Shown here: positions 28,313 through 36,290 of the stretch, piece after piece
Numbering within the stretch: the first letter of the stretch is position 1
How the letters are laid out: the number at the start of each line of letters is the position of its first letter
Assembly: GCA_020725865.1 (NCBI GenBank)
Contig: DYEC01000024.1
Coordinates: forward strand, 158,673 to 222,672
Direction: 5' to 3'
DNA: 64,000 nucleotides
Source of the DNA: Anaerolinea sp.
Lineage (GTDB): Bacteria > Chloroflexota > Anaerolineae > Anaerolineales > Anaerolineaceae
Made by a program: the position numbers and the translations under genes
The notes under the pieces: model-generated
What the model was told of the DNA's origin: nothing
Database searches by the model: none
The model's input: the letters and a program-made list of their open reading frames with translations, nothing else

Positions 28313-28334
28313 ACCGCTCCGCTTACGGAGCGGT
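28313..28334 (-). promoter_or_regulatory. Hairpin covering the ribosome-binding site of the 918-residue lipoprotein
   Basis: ACCGCTCCG and CGGAGCGGT form a perfect 9-bp stem with a 4-base loop. On the minus strand the only Shine-Dalgarno-like GGAG is in the 3' arm, 9 bases before the ATG, so the folded leader would hide it. There is no T run, so it is not a simple terminator. Confidence 0.5.
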
Positions 28335-28412
28335 GCAGGATACGTGCCATGCTGTTGCTGATTAGAACAATCCTTGATTATTGGGGATGCTTCTGGTTGG
28401 GATAGGCAGAGA

Positions 28413-29201
28413 TTAGGTTGTTTTTTGCCTATTTGGCTCTTCTGTTGCCAATCGGTAACCAACACGCCCGCGGTTGAGGATGAGCTTTGGATTGCCCGGG
28501 TCTTCTTCCAATTTCTGACGCAAGAGGAAGATCAGGTGCTTGATGCGATTTTGAACCTTGTCGTTGTTTTCTCCCCAGACTTCTTGAGCAATAGTATCAT
28601 TGCTGACCACATGGGGAGCGTGACGCGCAAGAACAGAAAGAACCGCAAGCGCCCGGCCGGGCAAATCAACGCTCTTGCCGCGATAAGTGACCTCGCCTGC
28701 CTGTAGATTAATCTGTAACGCCACTTTGGGAAAGTAAAAAGAAGTGCTGATTTGCGCTGTCTCATTACGCTGCAAAACTCGTTGAACACGGGCAACTAGT
28801 TCTGCCGGATGGAAGGGTTTCGTCAGGTAATCTTCTGCACCAACCTGAAACCCTCGCACAACTGCATCTTTACTGCTAATGGCTGAGATAATAATCACAG
28901 GAGCTGTAGTGATTCTTCGCAATTGCTGGTATGTTTCCCAACCGTCCATAACCGGCATCATCAAATCAAGTAGAATAACATCAGGATGAACTTTGTTGCA
29001 TTTTTGTATAGCTTCTTCGCCGCTGGTTGCGCCGATAACATCCAGTCCTGCTCTCATCATGACTGATTTCAGTAATAACATGCTTTGAACTTCATCATCA
29101 ATGATCAGGACGCGCTTGCGCTCAGTTGATTCCAGTTGATCGAGATCTATACCGTACCCTGTTGTTGTCAGAATGGCTGTTGTCATGGGTGATACTTCCA
29201 T
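28413..29201 (-). CDS. OmpR-family two-component response regulator
   Basis: 262 residues. The receiver domain (~25-140) has the acidic pair 'IIDDE', the phospho-acceptor Asp in 'VILLDLMMPVMDGW' and the conserved Lys in 'YLTKPFHP'. A winged-helix DNA-binding domain follows ('GRALAVLSVLARHAPHVVSNDTIAQEVWG...VQNRIKHLIFLLRQKLEEDP...GRVGYRL'). A ~20-residue N-terminal extension precedes the receiver. GTGAGG stands just before the ATG. No histidine kinase gene is adjacent. It is followed 105 bases later by the large lipoprotein gene on the same strand, a possible target or operon partner. Confidence 0.88.
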   Translation of the reverse strand: MEVSPMTTAILTTTGYGIDLDQLESTERKRVLIIDDEVQSMLLLKSVMMRAGLDVIGATSGEEAIQKCNKVHPDVILLDLMMPVMDGWETYQQLRRITTAPVIIISAISSKDAVVRGFQVGAEDYLTKPFHPAELVARVQRVLQRNETAQISTSFYFPKVALQINLQAGEVTYRGKSVDLPGRALAVLSVLARHAPHVVSNDTIAQEVWGENNDKVQNRIKHLIFLLRQKLEEDPGNPKLILNRGRVGYRLATEEPNRQKTT

Positions 29202-29406
29202 TGAGCCTCACTTTCCCGCTATAAAATAAGGCCCCTATAACCTTGGGTGTAATTTCCGGCGGCGCTTATTTACTCTGGTATCATTATAACGAGGTTTGTT
29301 TATAGTTTTCAATCAGTGTTGCAAAGATGCAATGTTTGAGGGCATGTGAGTTTCTAAAAAACGCACAAAATAAACATTGAGGCCAGACTCAGAAGGGAGC
29401 AGTAAG

Positions 29407-30075
29407 ATGATAAATGAACTTGAAATTGTGATTCGCTTGTTGGTAGCAGGCGCGTTGGCGGCGCTGGTTGGTCTGGAACGTGAGCGTCAGGGACAACCGG
29501 CTGGCTTGAGAACACACATCATTGTAGTGGCGGGTGCATCCCTGGCGATGTCATTGTCTATCAATCTAGCGATGCAGTTTCGTCCGCTGGTACCAAATGG
29601 TGACCCGGCACGCCTAGCAGCACAGGTGATCTCTGGGATCGGCTTTCTGGGCGCAGGTGCAATCCTGCGTTATGGAGCCAGCATCAAGGGCTTGACTACT
29701 GCTGCATCCCTATGGACAATGGCAATCGTTGGATTGGTGGTAGGCGCGGGGTACTATATCCCGGCTGTAGCGGCGACCGTGTTGTTGCTGGTAGCTTTGA
29801 CCATCTTAAACATGTTGGAACATCGTTTGCTTCAGCCGTTTGTGACCATGGTTCTATTGATCAGCGCAGAGGATCGCAAAGGACTGGTGCAAGAGATACG
29901 TCAGGTTCTGGTGCAAAATACCAGCGAGGTTGGTCCATTCACTATTGATACCAATCTTAGACGCAAGCGCGTAAAAATTGAGACAGTTGTTAAGGTGAAG
30001 GGGGGAGCGCAACTGGATAGCCTGCGCGCTGATCTGGCACAAGTGCCGGGCGTTTCGGCTTTCAAGTTGAGTTGA
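29407..30075 (+). CDS. MgtC/SapB-family membrane protein
   Basis: 222 residues with about five N-terminal membrane segments. The signature 'LLVAGALAALVGLERERQGQPAGLRTHIIVVAGASL' and 'QVISGIGFLGAGAILRYGASIKGLTTAASLW' are the MgtC core. A C-terminal cytoplasmic ACT-like domain follows (~150-222). Family members are linked to Mg2+ homeostasis and, in pathogens, to F-type ATPase inhibition; the role here is open. The ATG at 29407 is preferred over 29377 because AGAAGGGAG is placed correctly before it. The 205 bases upstream hold no gene. Confidence 0.85.
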   Translation: MINELEIVIRLLVAGALAALVGLERERQGQPAGLRTHIIVVAGASLAMSLSINLAMQFRPLVPNGDPARLAAQVISGIGFLGAGAILRYGASIKGLTTAASLWTMAIVGLVVGAGYYIPAVAATVLLLVALTILNMLEHRLLQPFVTMVLLISAEDRKGLVQEIRQVLVQNTSEVGPFTIDTNLRRKRVKIETVVKVKGGAQLDSLRADLAQVPGVSAFKLS

Positions 30076-30147
30076 TCGCTTCTGGTTGATGAGACAGATA
30101 TCTTGTAGAATGTGTTTTATTGTTTCCTCGCTTGAAGTGGATTAGAT

Positions 30148-30178
30148 TATAATGTTGCCATTCCATCCTTGCAGGAGG
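30148..30178 (+). promoter_or_regulatory. -10 element and Shine-Dalgarno of the peroxiredoxin gene
   Basis: A perfect TATAAT (30148-30153) without a clear -35, and a perfect AGGAGG (30173-30178) six bases before the ATG at 30185. These intact signals in front of a gene with an in-frame TGA argue against simple decay. Confidence 0.5.
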
Positions 30179-30184
30179 TAGAAA

Positions 30185-30946
30185 ATGACCAAATTAAAGG
30201 TCGGTGACGTTGCGCCTGATTTTACCCTGCCCAGCCATCTGGATCAACCGGTCACATTGAGCAGTTTGCGCGGCAAAACGGTGGTGCTGGCTTTCTTCCC
30301 TCTTGCCTGGACGCCAATATGAACGAGCCAGATCCCTTCATACCAGGCAAATTTGCCTCAGTTTGAAGGGATGAATGTCCAGGTTCTGGGCATCAGCGTT
30401 GATCATGTTCCTTGCTTGAAAGCCTGGTCAGAAAGCCTGGGTGGGATTACCTATCCGTTGTTGAGCGATTTCTGGCCCCATGGCGAAGTGGCAATGAAAT
30501 ACGGTGTACTGCGTTCTGAGGGTTACACCGAAAGGGCTATCTTTATTATTGATCCTGAAGGGGTCATTCGCTATATTGATATTCATGATATTGACGATCA
30601 GCCCAGCAACGAAGTGCTGTTTGAGGAATTGGCAAAAATCAGTCCGCAGGCCAGGAAAGTTTTGGAAGAACGCCGAGCAATAAGTGGAGAATCGCAAGCT
30701 TTACCCCATGGGGGTGTTGTCATGTATTGCACGTCCTGGTGCCCGGATTGTCGCCGTGCCCGCGCTTGGCTGAAGGAACACAACATCCCATTTGTCGAGG
30801 TGGACATTGAACGAGTACCAGGCGCTGCCGCCCAGGTACGTAAGTGGACAAATGGCAGTCAGACCACACCGACCTTTGATATTAACGGTACAGTTGTGGT
30901 TGATTTTGATGTAGCTCGATTAACAGAGCTGCTTCTCAAAAGATAA
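30185..30946 (+). CDS. Probable selenocysteine peroxiredoxin-glutaredoxin fusion (in-frame TGA at codon 46)
   Basis: 253 residues if the TGA at 30320-30322 is read as selenocysteine. The first 45 codons ([16 protein letters not shown] ... FFPLAWTPI) are a normal peroxiredoxin N-terminus. The family motif PxxxTxxC is complete as P39-T43-position 46, and the TGA is exactly the peroxidatic Cys. The frame then continues with '[16 protein letters not shown]', '[13 protein letters not shown]' (Cys77, possible resolving residue) and 'YPLLSDFW'. Residues ~178-253 are a glutaredoxin domain with C186-P-D-C189 and the cis-Pro 'TTPTF'. A strong AGGAGG precedes the ATG. The predicted role is reduction of peroxides with the fused glutaredoxin as reductant. 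The alternative is a nonsense mutation or sequencing error at that one base. Confidence 0.75.
30332..30372 (+). other. Candidate bacterial SECIS hairpin
   Basis: ATCCCTTCA (30332-30340) pairs perfectly with TGAAGGGAT (30364-30372). Inside it AGGC (30345-30348) pairs with GCCT (30355-30358) around an A/T loop. The apical part begins 22-26 bases after the TGA, within the distance known for bacterial SECIS elements. The apical loop lacks the G at its start that many bSECIS have, unless the short inner stem opens. Confidence 0.5.
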
Positions 30947-30970
30947 TCTTTCGATTTTTTTGGAACAATC

Positions 30971-32323
30971 ATGACGAACGAGGAAAAGAATTACCTGAAG
31001 CAAAACGAATCTGAAGCAGAACAAGGGTTTTTTGAAGAGCAACCGATAGATACAGAAGAAGAGAGCGGCGAAATCTCGCCGCTCAAGATTGTTCTGGCAA
31101 CTATTGTAGTGGTTGCCATTCTGGCGTTTTTAGGGTGGTTGTATTCCCCGATTCTTTTGCCATGGATGAGAAATCTGCGTGCCCCCGCTGAGACAATTGC
31201 GGTCGCAACACCTACGTTGCGTCCCACGCGCACTCCAACGATTACTGTAACACCTTCTCCCTCACCTATGCCCACGAACACCCCTTATCCGCCTTCAATG
31301 TTTGAGATAGAAGCAGCCGATCTGGTACCGCCGATCCCGGGGATGGGAGGAAAGATAATTGTTCTTAATGATGATAATGCCGTGACACCACAGCCAGAAT
31401 TCAACAATCCAGCTTGGGTTGCTTCCGATAAAATTGCCGCAGACCTGGGCGGCATTTTGATTGATGAACCTTTTCATGCCACGTTTGGCGCTGGCTCGGC
31501 TCTCTGGCAGATGGACCAACCACTGCCTCCTGGTTTGTATGAGATATATGTTCTGGATACGCTTTATAGCTCGGCTGGCACCTTGGATTTTGGGGTGTTT
31601 TTGGGTGGACGCCCATTGCAGCCTCTGGCGGGTGTTCCACGTGTCCATTATCGCACAACCCGCAGTGAGCCGATTCAGGTTGATAACCTGTGGCACAGTA
31701 TCGGTATGTATGAATTGGATACGCCTGAAATCCTTTCGGTTTTCACACAGTGGGATACTCGTGATGAGTGGAGCGTGGTAGCGATTGATCGCGTTGCTGT
31801 TGTGCCGCTGCCAAACACCGATCTGACCTTATTAAGGGCTTTGCCACCTGACCGGGTGAAATATTTTCTCGACGATTCTACGGCTCGCATTGAGGGGGTG
31901 GATTTTCAGGTTCCACGTACCGATCGGGTTGCTTGGGGGGACTCGTTCCAGATCATTGCCAATCCTGATCGAGATGTGAGGATTGTGTGGGAAATGCAAG
32001 ATGCCGTGCCGGTTGGGATTTATGAGGTGGCGGTTTGGGTGCCAGAGATACAGGGCAATGCGGCTGTTACCTACAAGATGCTGGCAAATGGCAATGAGTT
32101 ATCCCGTACAGACGGGGCAACTGCAATAACCAGTCCACAAGGAAAATATCCCGGAGGATCCTGGGTTTTGTTGGGTTCCTGGGAGCTACCTTTGTTATAT
32201 GCACCGGAAGCCCAGCTTTCTCTTGTAATGGAAATTGCTGGAAACACACCGGGCGAAGCGGCGCTGGATGCAGTTGTTTTTATGCGTTCCCCCACAATTC
32301 AATCGCCAACCCCAGGGAACTGA
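30971..32323 (+). CDS. Membrane-anchored protein with two beta-rich (golvesin/Xly-like) domains
   Basis: 450 residues. An acidic cytoplasmic N-terminus is followed by a membrane segment at ~38-62 ('IVLATIVVVAILAFLGWLY') and a Thr/Pro linker ('PTLRPTRTPTITVTPSPSP'). Two extracytoplasmic repeats (~120-265 and ~285-445) share the pattern 'ALWQMDQPLPPGLYEIYVLD' / 'IVWEMQDAVPVGIYEVAVWV' and end in 'VAIDRVAVVPL' / 'AALDAVVFMRS'. This resembles the golvesin C-terminal/Xly carbohydrate-binding-like fold. It probably binds a surface polymer. No catalytic site is visible. Confidence 0.7.
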   Translation: MTNEEKNYLKQNESEAEQGFFEEQPIDTEEESGEISPLKIVLATIVVVAILAFLGWLYSPILLPWMRNLRAPAETIAVATPTLRPTRTPTITVTPSPSPMPTNTPYPPSMFEIEAADLVPPIPGMGGKIIVLNDDNAVTPQPEFNNPAWVASDKIAADLGGILIDEPFHATFGAGSALWQMDQPLPPGLYEIYVLDTLYSSAGTLDFGVFLGGRPLQPLAGVPRVHYRTTRSEPIQVDNLWHSIGMYELDTPEILSVFTQWDTRDEWSVVAIDRVAVVPLPNTDLTLLRALPPDRVKYFLDDSTARIEGVDFQVPRTDRVAWGDSFQIIANPDRDVRIVWEMQDAVPVGIYEVAVWVPEIQGNAAVTYKMLANGNELSRTDGATAITSPQGKYPGGSWVLLGSWELPLLYAPEAQLSLVMEIAGNTPGEAALDAVVFMRSPTIQSPTPGN

Positions 32324-32349
32324 TCTGACCGAATGGATGATGATTGGAA

Positions 32350-33123
32350 TCAGCTTTCCTGCCACTTCCAGGCACTTATATCTGGAATCATAGTGTATGC
32401 AGTCAGATCCAACTGGATGGGTGTAACGGAAACATAACCATCCGCCAGCGCGCCAATGTCGCTTCCGCGCTCGGCAATACCTCCCGGTACTTCACCAAAT
32501 GTCCAGTAATAAGGACGACCTCGTGGGTCAATTCGTCGGTCAAACTGATTGTGATACACACGAAGACCCTGCCGGGTGATTTGGATTCCCTTAATCTGAT
32601 CAGCAGGAAGGTAAGGGACGTTTACATTTAGGAGGACATTTGCAGCCAATCCGTATTTCACTGTGGCGCGAGCTATTTTGAGCGCATATTGCGCAGCTAC
32701 GTTGTAATCTAAAAAGCCAAGATGGTTTTCCGGTGCATCGAGTGAAACTGCAATCGCCGGAATCCCAATGATTGCCGCTTCCATAGCTGCAGTTACCGTC
32801 CCAGAGTACGTTACGTCATGACCCAGATTAGCATTTGGATTGATGCCGGAGACAACCAGGTCAAATTTTTCTGAGAAAAAGCCGCAGGTAGCCAATGCCA
32901 CGCAATCGGATGGAGCGCCGTCGCAGGTCCAGGCGGTGCTGCCGTCTTCGAGCTTGATCTCCCGGGCACGCAGGGGACGGTCAAGTGTACGTACATGACC
33001 GGAAGCGGACCAGTTATGGTCTGGCGCTAATATATCTGTTGTACCGAGCTGGCGCATTGCCTGAGCGAGTGCCAGCAAACCGGGTGCAAGAACGCCATCA
33101 TCGTTGGTAATCAAGATATGCAT
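32350..33123 (-). CDS. surE: 5'/3'-nucleotidase SurE
   Basis: 257 residues with the full SurE signature: N-terminal 'ILITNDDGVLAPGLLAL' (metal-binding DD), 'PDHNWSASGH', 'WTCDGAPSDCVALA', 'DLVVSGINPNANLGHDVTYSGTVTAAMEAAIIGIPAIAVSL'. SurE removes phosphate from nucleoside 5'- and 3'-monophosphates in a divalent-metal-dependent reaction in the cytoplasm. GGAG lies before the ATG. Convergent with the preceding gene. Confidence 0.93.
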   Translation of the reverse strand: MHILITNDDGVLAPGLLALAQAMRQLGTTDILAPDHNWSASGHVRTLDRPLRAREIKLEDGSTAWTCDGAPSDCVALATCGFFSEKFDLVVSGINPNANLGHDVTYSGTVTAAMEAAIIGIPAIAVSLDAPENHLGFLDYNVAAQYALKIARATVKYGLAANVLLNVNVPYLPADQIKGIQITRQGLRVYHNQFDRRIDPRGRPYYWTFGEVPGGIAERGSDIGALADGYVSVTPIQLDLTAYTMIPDISAWKWQES

Positions 33124-33158
33124 TTAATTTCTTCTCCGATATTTGAGTTTGCCAAGTC

Positions 33159-33187
33159 AGTATAGCTGGAAACTCAGGATATGATAA
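33159..33187 (-). promoter_or_regulatory. Putative promoter of surE
   Basis: On the minus strand TTATCA and TATACT are 17 bases apart; the start of transcription would be about 30 bases before the ATG. The -35 matches the consensus at four of six positions. Confidence 0.4.
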
Positions 33188-33624
33188 GTCGCATGTTGAT
33201 CTGTTGTTTGAACTGTGAGGTGCTTTTCATCCAATATGTTGTTTATAAATAATATTCTTATAGGGCACTTAAGAGGATGTGAAGGAAAAGTTAATCGCCG
33301 GTAAAAGTTAGGTAAACATTTATCTTTGGTGGTTATTCGGGTATCCTGTGGGTTTGGTTCAGGGATAGCGTGTTGAGGTATGGATTAATCAGATTTTTGA
33401 GGGGTGAGTGAGACAGTACTGATGGGGGGGGTATATCTTTTTTCTTTTATCTTATTGCTGGCGAACGGATTATACTCTAGGCTTTTTCAATAAGCTGGCA
33501 TTTGGTTATTATTTTTCACTGGAAACCATAGCGATTTTCATCAATCAAGGGACGTGTTGGGGAATCATGAGGTATGTGGAACGCGCGCCCGGATAAATTG
33601 TTTTGATTGGTATAATTAATTTCA
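33188..33624 (+). promoter_or_regulatory. Long non-coding stretch upstream of pstS with extended -10 element
   Basis: About 440 bases with no convincing gene. Near the end TGGTATAAT (33608-33616) is an extended -10 promoter, ending only eight bases before the pstS ATG. Further up, AAAAGTTA occurs twice in direct orientation 17 bases apart (33286-33293 and 33303-33310). That helical-turn-like spacing could be a PhoP-type site, but it is ~320 bases from the gene. A run of eight G at 33424-33431 is also present. No RNA gene was recognised. Confidence 0.4.
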
Positions 33625-34545
33625 ATGTGTAAAGGCGCATTCCCACTTGTGTTTTTAATCATGCTGCTGTTGGCAGCTTGTTCAAGCCAAAAGGCTGAAG
33701 TACCTCTCGAGCCGGCGCCACGGGCTTCGGCTTATATTCAAATCAGCGGGTCCGATACAATGGTCAATCTGGCGCTGGCGTGGGCAGAGCGTTATCAGCA
33801 AGAACACCCTGACGTTCGCATCTCGGTCACGGGCGGCGGTTCGGGCTCTGGTATCTCGGCTTTAATTAATGGCACTGTGGATATTGCCAATGCTTCGCGT
33901 GCAATCAAGGAAGAAGAGTTGCAAAAAGCCCAGCAGGCGGGATATAACCCACAGGAATTCATAGTGGCGCGGGACGCGATTGCTATTATAGTGAACCCAC
34001 AAAATCCGGTTACTCAACTAACCATGCAGCAAATTTCGGCGATTTATCGCGGGGAGATTAACAATTGGAAGGAATTAGGTGGCGAGGATCGTCCAATTGT
34101 GCGTCTTTCACGCGAAACTAATTCTGGGACACATGTCTATTTCCTGGAAACTGTTGTGCGGCTAGGGAATCCAAAGGACAAAACTATTTTTTCGCCAGAT
34201 ACGTTATTATTACCTTCGTCGGAGGGCATTATTGCTGAAGTGCGCGATAATCCCAACGCCATTGGTTATGATGGATTGGGGTATGTTGTACCAGAAGTGA
34301 AGGTTATTGCTATTGCTCGCGGGCGCGGTGAGCCTTTTGTACTGCCTTCGACGGAGACGGTGAATAATCGCAGTTACCCGATTGCACGTGACCTTTACAT
34401 GTACACTCGTGAACAGCCAAAAGGCGTCATCAAAGACTATCTGGATTGGATTGTCTCGAGGGAAGCACAAGAAATTGTGGTCAGATTAGGATTTGTCTCA
34501 TTGGAGCAGAGCGGTGTTAGCGGCAAAACGGCAAAACTTGACTGA
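33625..34545 (+). CDS. pstS: Phosphate ABC transporter, substrate-binding lipoprotein PstS
   Basis: 306 residues. The signal peptide ends in 'LLAACSS'. Phosphate-site motifs are 'ISGSDTMVNLALAWAERYQ', 'TGGGSGSGISALINGTVDIANASR' and 'SRETNSGTHVYFLE'. It captures phosphate outside the membrane for PstCAB. There is no Shine-Dalgarno; the TATAAT ends eight bases before the ATG, so the mRNA may be leaderless. First gene of pstSCAB. Confidence 0.93.
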   Translation: MCKGAFPLVFLIMLLLAACSSQKAEVPLEPAPRASAYIQISGSDTMVNLALAWAERYQQEHPDVRISVTGGGSGSGISALINGTVDIANASRAIKEEELQKAQQAGYNPQEFIVARDAIAIIVNPQNPVTQLTMQQISAIYRGEINNWKELGGEDRPIVRLSRETNSGTHVYFLETVVRLGNPKDKTIFSPDTLLLPSSEGIIAEVRDNPNAIGYDGLGYVVPEVKVIAIARGRGEPFVLPSTETVNNRSYPIARDLYMYTREQPKGVIKDYLDWIVSREAQEIVVRLGFVSLEQSGVSGKTAKLD

Positions 34546-35416
34546 GCTGGCAATCACTCGTCTTATTCAACTGGCAGGTTATTTGAGCATTCTGTTTGTT
34601 GGATTGATCTGCATCTTTTTGCTTAAAGAGGGATTACCGGTATTGTTTGATGTACCACTGGTCAGGTTTTTACAGACTACTTGGTATCCGATTGAAGGCT
34701 ACTATGGAATCCTGCCCTTGCTGGCTGGTTCGCTGATTGTTACGTTTGGCGCGATCTTGATCGCTTTACCGCTTGGTTTGGGAACGGCGATTTTTATCTC
34801 CGAGGTGGCGCCGAACTGGGCGAAAGAGGTTCTCAAACCATTGGTGGAATTGTTAGCGGGAATGCCTTCAGTTGTACTGGGGTTCATTGGTATCCTGGTA
34901 TTGTCGCCATATTTGCGCCGTTTACTGGATTTGCCCACCGGTTTGACCGCCCTGACCGGTTCTTTGTTGTTGGGGTGGGTGGCGATCCCGACCATTGTTT
35001 CGGTTGCAGAGGATGCGCTGAACAATGTACCGCCATCTTACCGTCAGGCAGCTTGGGCTTTGGGTGCCACGCAATGGCAGACGATTTGGGGGATTACCTT
35101 ACCGGCAGCCCGCTCGGGTGTGTTGACGGCTATCATGTTGGCAGTTGGTCGCGTCATTGGGGAGACTATGGCGGTGATGATGGTTACCGGTAACGCTCCT
35201 TACATTCCAAGCTTTCTAAAAGTGTTCGTCTCTCCGATCCGCACCATGACCGCCACGATTGCATCGGAAATGGGTGAAGTTGCCAAGGGCAGTGCCCACT
35301 ACCAAACACTGTTTTTAATTGGGATTGTTTTATTTTTATTTTCTTTGATTATCAATATCATTGCGGTAACAGTCAGTTCGCGTCGCCTCAAGCGCTCGGA
35401 GAGGTTGCTATCATAG
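34514..35416 (+). CDS. pstC: Phosphate ABC transporter permease PstC
   Basis: 300 residues from the GTG at 34514, which has GGAG seven bases upstream and lies inside the 3' end of pstS (32-base overlap). About six membrane segments; the ABC loop is 'ALNNVPPSYRQAAWALGATQWQTIWGITLPAARSGVLTA', and 'GMPSVVLGFIGILVL' is typical of PstC. It forms the channel with PstA. A TTG at 34493 would extend it by seven residues but lacks a ribosome-binding site. Confidence 0.92.
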   Translation: MLAAKRQNLTELAITRLIQLAGYLSILFVGLICIFLLKEGLPVLFDVPLVRFLQTTWYPIEGYYGILPLLAGSLIVTFGAILIALPLGLGTAIFISEVAPNWAKEVLKPLVELLAGMPSVVLGFIGILVLSPYLRRLLDLPTGLTALTGSLLLGWVAIPTIVSVAEDALNNVPPSYRQAAWALGATQWQTIWGITLPAARSGVLTAIMLAVGRVIGETMAVMMVTGNAPYIPSFLKVFVSPIRTMTATIASEMGEVAKGSAHYQTLFLIGIVLFLFSLIINIIAVTVSSRRLKRSERLLS

Positions 35417-35420
35417 AGAA

Positions 35421-36287
35421 ATGGGTCGCTCTATTCCTTTGCTAACCCCTAGAAACAAACAACGAATTGGTTTTGCCGTTTTGGCAACCTGTACCGTTGT
35501 TACCGTTCTGCCGATTATTGCATTGGGGATTTATATTCTTGTTCAGGGAGTACCGGGCATCAGCTGGGAATTTATCAGCAGTATGCCACGCGACGGAATG
35601 CATGCCGGGGGAATTCTCCCGGCAATCCTGGGAACCTTTTATTTGACCTTGGGAACTGCGCTGTTCTCCATTCCGCCGGGAATCGCGGCGGCAATCTATC
35701 TGGCGGAATATGCAGGCGATACCCGAGCCACTCGCTTAATCCGTATTGCCATGATTAATCTAGCTGGCATCCCCTCGGTGGTATATGGGCTGTTTGGTCT
35801 GGGATTGTTTGTTTTGTTTTTACAGTTCGGTACCAGTATTCTAGCGGCCTCATTAACGCTTTCCATCATGACCTTGCCTGTGATCATCAGCACCGCAGAA
35901 GAAGCTTTGCGTTCGGTGCCAGTCAGTTTTCGTGTGGTGTCTATTTCGCTGGGCGCCAGCAAGTGGCAAACCGTATGGCGGATTGTCCTGCCACAAGCGC
36001 TGCCGGGTATAATTACCGGGTGCATTCTGGGGTTGGAGCGCGCAGCAGGTGAAACTGCGCCTATTCTTTTCACAGGTGCGGCATTTTTTTTGCCCCGTTT
36101 ACCGCAATCACCGTTTGATCCAACAATGGCACTTCCCTATCATTTGTTTGTCATTTCTACCCAAGTGCCGGGCATGCCGGTGAAGATTCAATATGGTACA
36201 GTACTTGTTTTGCTGGTGTTTGTCTTGAGCATGAACCTGATTGCTACGATGATTCGTTCGCGTGCCCGGGCACGTCGTCAGTGGTGA
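35421..36287 (+). CDS. pstA: Phosphate ABC transporter permease PstA
   Basis: 288 residues with about six membrane segments. 'GMHAGGILPAILGTFYLTLGTALFSIPPGIAAAIYLAEYAG', 'NLAGIPSVVYGLFGLGLFVLF' and the coupling loop 'ALRSVPVSFRVVSISLGASKWQTVWRIVLPQALPGIITG' identify PstA. It starts five bases after pstC and is part of the same transcript. Confidence 0.92.
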   Translation: MGRSIPLLTPRNKQRIGFAVLATCTVVTVLPIIALGIYILVQGVPGISWEFISSMPRDGMHAGGILPAILGTFYLTLGTALFSIPPGIAAAIYLAEYAGDTRATRLIRIAMINLAGIPSVVYGLFGLGLFVLFLQFGTSILAASLTLSIMTLPVIISTAEEALRSVPVSFRVVSISLGASKWQTVWRIVLPQALPGIITGCILGLERAAGETAPILFTGAAFFLPRLPQSPFDPTMALPYHLFVISTQVPGMPVKIQYGTVLVLLVFVLSMNLIATMIRSRARARRQW

Positions 36288-36290
36288 GCT

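Noticed and set aside
28313..28334. Hairpin as a terminator of the response regulator gene
   Set aside because: No T run on either side; its position on the Shine-Dalgarno of the next gene fits translational control better.
30185..30319. Reading the peroxiredoxin gene as a pseudogene, or starting it after the TGA
   Set aside because: The stop is at the one residue where selenocysteine is expected, everything else is intact, and promoter -10 and Shine-Dalgarno lie before the first ATG. A later start would lose the catalytic core. Sequencing error remains possible and is noted.
33424..33431. Run of eight G as a quadruplex or control element
   Set aside because: Only one long G tract, no further tracts at suitable distance.
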